Below are positions 1 through 5,152 of a stretch of DNA of 9,566 nucleotides, piece after piece. The notes below the pieces were generated by a model. It did not search any database. It saw nothing but the letters and a program-made list of their open reading frames with translations, and was not told the origin of the DNA. The DNA lies in contig JAGACN010000103.1 of the NCBI GenBank assembly GCA_017614095.1, positions 1 to 9,566 on the forward strand. Direction: 5' to 3'. The stretch's first letter is position 1. Each line of letters opens with the position of its first letter. This DNA comes from Clostridia bacterium. GTDB lineage: Bacteria; Bacillota_A; Clostridia; Oscillospirales; CAG-382. Both the position numbers and the translations under genes were made by a program.

Positions 1-506
1 CCCCCTATAGCGCCAATCAATCCCCCTGTGTTATTCCACGTAGATGAAACATAACAAGTGGAATCCAGAATTAAATTGCGGATGACCGCACCGCCGCCGA
101 CTTCGCCGAACAAGCCTTGACAACTTTGGGTTGGATTTCCAATATATAAATGTGATATGACATGGCCACGCCCATCAAAATGGTACTTAAACCTTTTGTG
201 CGATCCATTATTGGGCAATTCGCCAATCGGCCGCCAGTTTTCCCCTTCGCAGCAAACCTGACTCAAATCCAAATCGCGCGTTAATGCGAATTCGGTCTCG
301 CCATCCGAAAACGAATGGCTGTTTTCGCGGATGATCGTCGCCAGGTTGGCCAGGTCCTCCGGACTCTGAATCAAATACGGATCATCGGCCGTCCCCGATC
401 CCGAAAACGGGGCCCCGGAACCGGATGCGTTCGCAGGGAGGATCATAGAAGCAAGCAGAGCCGCAAGCATCAGCCATGTCGCACAGATCCGAAAAGATGT
501 TTTCAT
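1..506 (-). CDS. Secreted GLUG-motif-like surface protein, N-terminal part (3' end outside window)
   Basis: Seen: an open frame from an ATG at 506 runs leftward without a stop for 168 codons to the window edge, so only the N-terminus is present. An AGGAG ribosome binding site (513-517) lies 6 bases upstream of the ATG. Residues 1-27 form a signal peptide: MKTSFR, a hydrophobic core of about residues 8-24, and a likely cleavage after A-N-A (25-27). A Ser/Gly linker leads to GTADDPYLIQSPEDLANLA (38-56), a segment typical of the start of secreted repeat proteins. WRPIG (91-95), the FDGRGHVISHLYI segment (110-122), GLFG (131-134) and IRNLIL (142-147) follow; this is the usual order in proteins with GLUG repeats (PF07581-like, beta-helical). 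A second GGLIG begins at 161. Family knowledge: such proteins are extracellular, often cell-wall linked, and poorly characterised. Inference: a surface or secreted beta-helix protein, with any anchor in the missing C-terminus. Odd: GC is about 47% over 1-240 but about 59% over 301-480 (hand count). Confidence 0.85.
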   Translation of the reverse strand, partial: MKTSFRICATWLMLAALLASMILPANASGSGAPFSGSGTADDPYLIQSPEDLANLATIIRENSHSFSDGETEFALTRDLDLSQVCCEGENWRPIGELPNNGSHKRFKYHFDGRGHVISHLYIGNPTQSCQGLFGEVGGGAVIRNLILDSTCYVSSTWNNTGGLIGAIG

Positions 507-530
507 ATAGAACTCCTTTTTTTGCGGAAA

Positions 531-570
531 GAAAGGAAAGCGGCCGTGACCGCTTTACCTCTTTCCTGTT
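531..570 (-). terminator. Hairpin between two minus-strand genes, possible weak terminator
   Basis: A 7-bp perfect stem (AAAGCGG at 537-543 with CCGCTTT at 550-556, 6-base loop) can be lengthened with bulges by GAAAGG at 531-536 and the CCTCTTTC at 558-565. Read on the minus strand it follows the stop codon of the 110-residue gene at 583 and is trailed by a CTTTCCTTTCTTTCC tract rather than a clean T run, so termination would be weak or partial. Read on the plus strand it is followed by a better T-rich tract (about 569-579), but no plus-strand gene precedes it. It may reduce read-through into the secreted-protein gene. Confidence 0.4.
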
Positions 571-582
571 TTTTGTTTGTCT

Positions 583-915
583 TCAATCACCAAGATTTTC
601 GTCCAGCAGATCTCCGAGGTCTTCGAGATCTTCGAAATCGCCGATCCCGTCGTCATCCGCCTTCCGGTTCTGGACCTTGGTTTTGACTTCCGTGAACAGA
701 TCCTTGAACAAGGCGATCTGCTTGCGGACAATCGGGAACAGATCCACATGATATTCCCTGTTTTCGCCGTCGTTCTTACAGTTGATCTCATATGCGACCG
801 CGGTCAGCTGGAACCCGTCGTCCGTCTGCTTCCGCTCATACGGAACCAGCAACGCCGCCAAAGCCGTCGCACCAAGAATGCCGCCGATTAACCCGAATGT
901 GCTTTTTTGATCCAT
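583..915 (-). CDS. Small single-pass membrane protein with acidic C-terminal tail, unknown function
   Basis: I do not recognise this 110-residue protein. Seen: the ATG at 915 is preceded by a perfect AGGAGG (923-928) at 7 bases, so the start is well supported. Residues 7-25 form one Gly/Ala-rich hydrophobic helix (GLIGGILGATALAALLVP). It is followed by the charged ERKQ, a short region with a single Cys (46), then a helical stretch (about 58-83) with alternating charges. The last 24 residues (87-110) are almost entirely Asp, Glu, Gly and Leu, built from loose ED-L / GDLL repeats that also show as near-repeats in the DNA. Inference: membrane-anchored, with the basic residues after the helix suggesting a cytoplasmic C-terminus and an exposed acidic tail. 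A Gly/Ala-rich N-terminal helix followed by a charged soluble part recalls YtxH-type proteins, but I cannot claim homology. It lies 78 bases downstream of the PHP gene on the same strand and may share its transcript. Confidence 0.75.
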   Translation of the reverse strand: MDQKSTFGLIGGILGATALAALLVPYERKQTDDGFQLTAVAYEINCKNDGENREYHVDLFPIVRKQIALFKDLFTEVKTKVQNRKADDDGIGDFEDLEDLGDLLDENLGD

Positions 916-931
916 GATGTATCCTCCTCGC

Positions 932-951
932 CGGATTCCGCACGGAATCCG
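932..951 (-). other. Hairpin just upstream of the small membrane protein's ribosome binding site
   Basis: CGGATTCC (932-939) and GGAATCCG (944-951) are perfect inverted copies separated by the four bases GCAC. On the minus-strand RNA the hairpin ends only 3 bases before the AGGAGG of the 110-residue protein gene. There is no T run after it, so it is not a standard terminator. It could stabilise the transcript end of a processed PHP/membrane-protein mRNA or affect ribosome access. It could also be chance in GC-rich DNA. Confidence 0.45.
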
Positions 952-962
952 TCCTGTTATGC

Positions 963-982
963 GGCCGTTTCCGGCCTTCCTT
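963..982. other. Short GC hairpin in the intergenic gap, followed by T-rich sequence on the plus strand
   Basis: GGCCG (963-967) and CGGCC (972-976) pair around a 4-base loop. On the plus strand the stem is followed by TTCCTTTTT, resembling a small terminator, although no plus-strand gene ends nearby. On the minus strand, the direction of the flanking genes, no T run follows. It sits 17 bases past the stop codon of the PHP gene. Its role is unclear. Confidence 0.3.
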
Positions 983-993
983 TTTCCTATCCG

Positions 994-1707
994 TTATTTT
1001 TTCCGTCCGAACAGACGAAACCGCTTTTTCGGTTCGTCTTCCGGCGCGCGGATCAGCTCGGCCTCCCCGCTTTGCAAAACGTTCTTGAGCTGATCAAGAT
1101 TCGTGATCCGCTCCGGAGTGCGCAATCCGCCGCGGCCCACATCTTCCGGCCGGTGCGCGTCGGAGCCGCTGGACATGCCCAGATGATTGTTTTTCGCATA
1201 AGCTAGCGCAAGTTCGTTCCGGCTATCATGGCGGGGACATGCGTTGTATACTTCCACGCCGTCCAGGAAACCGGGAACCGCCCGCGTCATATCCGGCCGG
1301 TAGGGATGCGCCTGGTAAATGAGAATCCCCGCTTCCGTACAGGCTTCCCGAATCCGGACCAGATCGTACTGGCAGATGCCTTCATTCCGGTACAGAAACG
1401 CTTCCGTCAGGCCGAACAGCAGGTATTCGTTGGCGCCGCCGTCCGGCAGAAGCTCGGCGCCGAGCAGAACGGTCATTCCGGTCTGTTCGCCCGCTTCTTT
1501 GGCCAGCCGATACCCGAGCAGATACCGGTCCACCGTCGACCGCCAGTCGGTGCATCCAAACGAATCCAGGATCGGCTGATACAGATGATCCGTCACGAGA
1601 ATCCCGGAATAGCCGGCTTCCCGATACAGCCCGACCATCTCCGCCGCGGGCACTCTGGCGCAGGGCGATACTTCAGACGTATGCATATGTGTTTCAAACA
1701 GATACAT
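994..1707 (-). CDS. PHP-domain metal-dependent phosphoesterase
   Basis: A 237-residue protein of the PHP superfamily (PF02811), whose members are metal-dependent phosphoesterases such as histidinol phosphatase, TrpH/YciV-type nucleotide phosphatases or exonucleases, and polymerase-associated PHP domains. Seen: H7-M-H9-T (first metal motif), T39-D40-H41, G84-A-E86-like acidic motif near 85, Q132-A-H134-P, a VEVYN segment (151-155) with H160 following, and the closing S-G-S-D183-A-H185. These are the expected ligands in the expected order, so the enzyme should be active. The tail is basic (RLFGRKK, 231-237). An open frame extends 44 codons further upstream to 1839. I chose the ATG at 1707 because the HxH motif then falls at residues 7-9, as usual in this family, because an AAAGG lies 7 bases upstream, and because the extension is low-complexity and not PHP-like. 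The protein is shorter than TrpH/YciV (about 280-290 residues), so the substrate is not assignable. Confidence 0.85.
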   Translation of the reverse strand: MYLFETHMHTSEVSPCARVPAAEMVGLYREAGYSGILVTDHLYQPILDSFGCTDWRSTVDRYLLGYRLAKEAGEQTGMTVLLGAELLPDGGANEYLLFGLTEAFLYRNEGICQYDLVRIREACTEAGILIYQAHPYRPDMTRAVPGFLDGVEVYNACPRHDSRNELALAYAKNNHLGMSSGSDAHRPEDVGRGGLRTPERITNLDQLKNVLQSGEAELIRAPEDEPKKRFRLFGRKK

Positions 1708-1929
1708 GAACAAGCCTTTGCCTTCTCTTTGCAGATACTTTACCACACTCCGCCCCTTTTTGCAAGATGAATGAACGAAAAACCCGCCTCCGCGTCCGGA
1801 TAATCTGCCGGAAACCGGCGGAAGATACAATTCGTTCACAAAATCTCTAATTTCTACTCACGATTATAAAATATCATAAACAAGTTATCGGGTCATTTGA
1901 CACTCGTTTTGCCCCGGGAGGAATCGTTT
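1708..1929. promoter_or_regulatory. Divergent intergenic region with AT-rich core (candidate promoters)
   Basis: This 222-base gap separates the leftward PHP gene from the rightward transporter gene, so it should hold both promoters. The core at about 1834-1890 is strikingly AT-rich. On the minus strand a perfect TATAAT lies at 1863-1868, but the hexamer 16-18 bases upstream of it is a poor -35; start of transcription would leave a leader of roughly 150 bases before the PHP gene. On the plus strand TATAAA (1865-1870) and TATCAT (1872-1877) are possible -10 boxes, also without a good -35 at standard spacing. A small perfect hairpin, GCCGG-AAA-CCGGC, lies at 1807-1819. Weak -35 boxes on both sides could mean activator dependence, but this is inference. 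Confidence 0.45.
1917..1921 (+). promoter_or_regulatory. Ribosome binding site GGAGG that decides the transporter start
   Basis: GGAGG lies 8 bases before the ATG at 1930. The same frame can be opened at an upstream TTG at 1897, but that codon precedes this site and would add 11 residues not seen in ABC ATPase N-termini, so the ATG at 1930 is preferred. Confidence 0.85.
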
Positions 1930-4900
1930 ATGCTCGCATTAAAAGAAATCACCAAACAATACAGCGCAGGAGCGCAGATCGTTGACGCGCTCCGCGGCAT
2001 CACCGTCGGCTTCCGCGCATCCGAATTCGTGTCCATCCTCGGACCGTCCGGATGCGGAAAGACCACCCTGCTGAACATTATCGGAGGGCTGGACCGGTAC
2101 ACCAGCGGCGACCTCGTCATCAACGGACGCTCCACGACTTCTTTCGAAGACGTGGACTGGAACGCTTACCGCAACCGCTCCATCGGCTTCGTGTTCCAGA
2201 CCTACAATCTGATCCCGCATCAAACCGTTCTGACGAACGTGGAACTGGCCCTGACCATTTCCGGTGTTTCAAAAGCAGAGCGCAGGCGCAGAGCGATCGA
2301 ATCGCTCGAACGCGTCGGCCTGGGCGACCAACTGAACAAACGGCCCAATCAGCTTTCCGGCGGGCAGATGCAGCGCGTCGCCATTGCGCGCGCCATCGTC
2401 AACAACCCGGAGATCCTGCTCGCGGATGAGCCGACCGGTGCGCTGGACACGTCGACATCCGTCCAGATCATGGAAATCTTAAAAGAGATCGCAAGCGACC
2501 GACTGGTCATTATGGTCACCCACAATCCGGAACTGGCGGAAACCTATTCCAGCCGCATCATCCGGCTGAAAGACGGGCTCATCACGGACGACAGAAACCC
2601 TTACGATATCGAGGAAGCGTCGATCCCCGTGGAAAAAGCGCAAAAGAAAAAGAAGGCACTTCCTTTCTGGACCGCCACGTCTCTTTCCCTGAACAACCTG
2701 CTCACAAAAAAGGCGCGCACCCTGCTCACCTCGCTCGCCGGTTCGATCGGCATCATCGGGATCGCGCTGATTCTTGCCCTGTCCGCCGGCATCAACGCGT
2801 ATATCGCCGACGTTCAGGAGGACGCGCTTTCGAGTTATCCTTTGACCATCACGCGCGAAACGCAGGATTATTCCGCCTTGATGTCCGCGATGGTCCAGGC
2901 GCGCGAAAGCCGCATGAGGGAAGTAAAAGAAGGCGAGATCTACGTGGACGACTCGATGGGCAATATGCTCACCGCATTGATGTCGACCCGCGAGAACAAC
3001 CTGACGGATTTCAAGGCCTTTCTCGACGCGCATCCCGAAAAACTGGAAGGGGCCGTCTCGGATATCCGGTACCGGTACGGCTTCCAGATGAACGTCTTTT
3101 CCGAAGACGGAAAGACACAGGTCAATCCGTCCACCATCGTCGAGAGCATGGGCGGGTCGTTTGCCGGCATGGTCGGGATGATGTCCTCCAGCAGCTCGGC
3201 CTATGCGTCCGGGTATTCCTCGGCCATGAACGTCTTTCACGAAATGCTGGACAATACCGAACTGCTGCAGTCCCAGTATGATGTCATCGCCGGCAAGTGG
3301 ACCGAAGACCCGCATGAAGTCATGCTGATCGTCAACGGAAACAACTCCGTCACCAATCTGGTCCTTTACGCGTTGGGCATCAAAGACCAGTCGGAGATCC
3401 CGGACCTGGTCGCCGCGGCGCTGTCCGGCACGAAAACCGAAACGGAAGAGATCGTCTTTTCTTATGACGATTTCCTCGGCATGACCTTCTACGTGGTGCC
3501 CAACCACCTGTTTTACCGGCAAAGTGCTTCCGGAAAGACCTATACCGTCGGCGGGAACACCTACCCGCTCTGGGAAGACGTGCGCTCGGATCCGGATTTC
3601 GACCGCGCCGCATTTGCAAAAAGCAACGGCATCCCGATCACCGTCTGCGGCATCGTTCGTCCCAATCCGGACGCGACTTCGGCCTCGATGAACGGTGCGA
3701 TCGCCTTCCAGTCGGCGCTCTCGAACGAAATGATGGATCTGGTCCGCGCAAGCGACATTGCGATCCAGCAAACGGAATACACGCCGGGCATTTCCGTATT
3801 CACGGGTCATCTGTTTGAAGACGGCGCCTTCGAGACCGCCACCGACGAAGAAAAAGCGGACTGGATGCGATCGTTTATCCAGAACCGTGACGAAGACAAG
3901 GCTTCCGTGATGCTGTCTTATCTGTCTCAATCCGTTTCCGGCCTGGTCGATGCGGAAATGGAGACCATGGAACAACCGGAAAAAGACCAGTATCTGCTGA
4001 TGCACCTCGCCGACCTTGCCAAACTGTCCGCCGCGGATTACAAAACGGTCCTTCTGGAAGTCATCCGCGCCTCTCTGCAGGATCCGTCCTCTCCCTACAG
4101 CCAGAACCCAGACGCCGCGCAGATGCTTGCCCAATACGAAGCGATGGATCCGGATCTCTTCCTGAAAATGACCGCCGCCCTGATTGCGGGCGATTCGTCA
4201 GGCGAATCCCCGGCACAGCCTTCGACCGGCTCGCAGGGACTGGGCATCGACGCGATGCTTTCCGCCCTGTCGGCTCTGCCGGCATCCGAACGCGACCGGA
4301 TGGTCCGCTCCATTCTGGAGCAGGAGATCCAATCCGAAAACGCCAAAGAACTCCTGCAGGCTTATACGACCGCCGAACTGATCGGCCTCTTCGACAAAAC
4401 CGTTCCAGGCCTGCCGGTCAACGAGCAGGCGTCGCTGGCGGACGCCTATCGGGAAACCGTCCTGTCAAAAGCATCTTTCCGTCAGACGCTTTCCGAAATG
4501 GGATTTGTCGACGAAGCATCGCCGGAATCCATCCTCCTCTATTCCAAGGACTTCGCGTCCAAAGACCGCGTCACCGAAATGATCGCAGACTACAACGATT
4601 CGGTCGGCGAAGCGGACCAGATCCAGTACACCGATCTGGTCGGGATCCTGCTGTCCTCCGTCACGACCATCATCAATGCGATCTCTTACGTATTGATCGG
4701 ATTCGTTTCCATTTCCCTTGTAGTGTCCTCCATCATGATCGGGATCATCACCTACATTTCCGTTCTGGAGCGGACCAAGGAAATCGGCATCCTGCGCGCT
4801 ATCGGCGCGTCCAAGCGGGATATTTCCAAAGTCTTCAACGCCGAAACGCTCATCGTCGGATTTTGCGCCGGGATGATGGGCATACTAGTATCGGTCCTTC

Positions 4901-5085
4901 TCTGTCTCCCCATCAACGCCATTATCCACAGCGCTTCCGGGATCGAATCCATCAACGCGTTTCTTCCGCTCCCCGCCGCGGTCATTCTGGTGGTCATCAG
5001 CATGTTGCTGACATTCCTGGCAGGTCTGATCCCGGCCATCATCGCCGCTTGCAAAGACCCCGTGCTCGCCTTGCGGACCGAATAG
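1930..5085 (+). CDS. Fused ABC transporter ATPase/permease with large extracellular domain (MacB/FtsX superfamily)
   Basis: A 1,051-residue single-chain ABC protein. Residues 1-225 are a LolD/MacB-like ATPase: Walker A GPSGCGKTT (38-46), Q-loop Q90, signature LSGGQMQR (142-149), Walker B ILLADEP (162-168) with catalytic E167, and H-loop H198, all intact. A Lys-rich linker (237-242) leads to membrane helix 1 (about 268-290). Roughly 291-915 should be extracellular. Its first half (to about 615) has MacB periplasmic-core-like features, including YDVIAGKW followed by EVMLIVN and a later CGIVRPNP. Its second half (about 630-890) looks largely helical and acidic. Helices 2-4 (about 918-944, 973-993, 1016-1040) form the FtsX-type permease end, with ERTKEIGILRAIGAS (947-961) between helices 2 and 3, a hallmark of the family. 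Family knowledge: these act by mechanotransmission (lipoprotein or peptide extrusion, toxin removal, enzyme activation) rather than classical import. Substrate unknown. The gene stands alone, with no two-component or lipoprotein partner in the window, and ends before a strong terminator. Confidence 0.9.
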   Translation: MLALKEITKQYSAGAQIVDALRGITVGFRASEFVSILGPSGCGKTTLLNIIGGLDRYTSGDLVINGRSTTSFEDVDWNAYRNRSIGFVFQTYNLIPHQTVLTNVELALTISGVSKAERRRRAIESLERVGLGDQLNKRPNQLSGGQMQRVAIARAIVNNPEILLADEPTGALDTSTSVQIMEILKEIASDRLVIMVTHNPELAETYSSRIIRLKDGLITDDRNPYDIEEASIPVEKAQKKKKALPFWTATSLSLNNLLTKKARTLLTSLAGSIGIIGIALILALSAGINAYIADVQEDALSSYPLTITRETQDYSALMSAMVQARESRMREVKEGEIYVDDSMGNMLTALMSTRENNLTDFKAFLDAHPEKLEGAVSDIRYRYGFQMNVFSEDGKTQVNPSTIVESMGGSFAGMVGMMSSSSSAYASGYSSAMNVFHEMLDNTELLQSQYDVIAGKWTEDPHEVMLIVNGNNSVTNLVLYALGIKDQSEIPDLVAAALSGTKTETEEIVFSYDDFLGMTFYVVPNHLFYRQSASGKTYTVGGNTYPLWEDVRSDPDFDRAAFAKSNGIPITVCGIVRPNPDATSASMNGAIAFQSALSNEMMDLVRASDIAIQQTEYTPGISVFTGHLFEDGAFETATDEEKADWMRSFIQNRDEDKASVMLSYLSQSVSGLVDAEMETMEQPEKDQYLLMHLADLAKLSAADYKTVLLEVIRASLQDPSSPYSQNPDAAQMLAQYEAMDPDLFLKMTAALIAGDSSGESPAQPSTGSQGLGIDAMLSALSALPASERDRMVRSILEQEIQSENAKELLQAYTTAELIGLFDKTVPGLPVNEQASLADAYRETVLSKASFRQTLSEMGFVDEASPESILLYSKDFASKDRVTEMIADYNDSVGEADQIQYTDLVGILLSSVTTIINAISYVLIGFVSISLVVSSIMIGIITYISVLERTKEIGILRAIGASKRDISKVFNAETLIVGFCAGMMGILVSVLLCLPINAIIHSASGIESINAFLPLPAAVILVVISMLLTFLAGLIPAIIAACKDPVLALRTE

Positions 5086-5102
5086 TTCTCTTTGACGTCA
5101 AT

Positions 5103-5140
5103 CAGCCGCGGACGTTTCGTCCGCGGCTGTTTTTGGTTTT
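5103..5140 (+). terminator. Rho-independent terminator of the ABC transporter gene
   Basis: A perfect 12-bp GC-rich stem (5103-5114 with 5118-5129) closes a TTT loop and is followed by TTTTTGGTTTT. It begins 17 bases after the transporter's stop codon. On the opposite strand the stem is followed by mixed sequence, not a T run, so it does not clearly terminate the convergent addA transcript, whose stop lies at 5153. The two genes converge with 67 bases between their stops. Confidence 0.92.
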
Positions 5141-5152
5141 GTCCGAAGGCCG

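Noticed and set aside
315..686. Plus-strand open frames at 315-686 and 476-751 across the gap between the secreted and membrane protein genes
   Set aside because: They overlap the signal peptide of the secreted protein and the tail of the small membrane protein antisense, are Arg/Ser/Pro-rich and have no convincing domain.
1228..1770. A 180-codon plus-strand open frame opposite the PHP gene
   Set aside because: The PHP metal motifs on the other strand are complete and ordered, so this is a shadow.
1897..1902. A perfect TTGACA on the plus strand, as a -35 box
   Set aside because: At 17-base spacing the -10 would fall on the ribosome binding site and the mRNA would begin inside the gene. No TATAAT-like hexamer is there.
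2479..4134. A 551-codon open frame antisense to the ABC transporter
   Set aside because: It lies wholly inside a gene with intact family motifs, its protein is rich in Arg, Gly, His and Val without a recognisable domain, and long antisense frames are expected opposite GC-biased codons. No supporting ribosome binding site context was seen.
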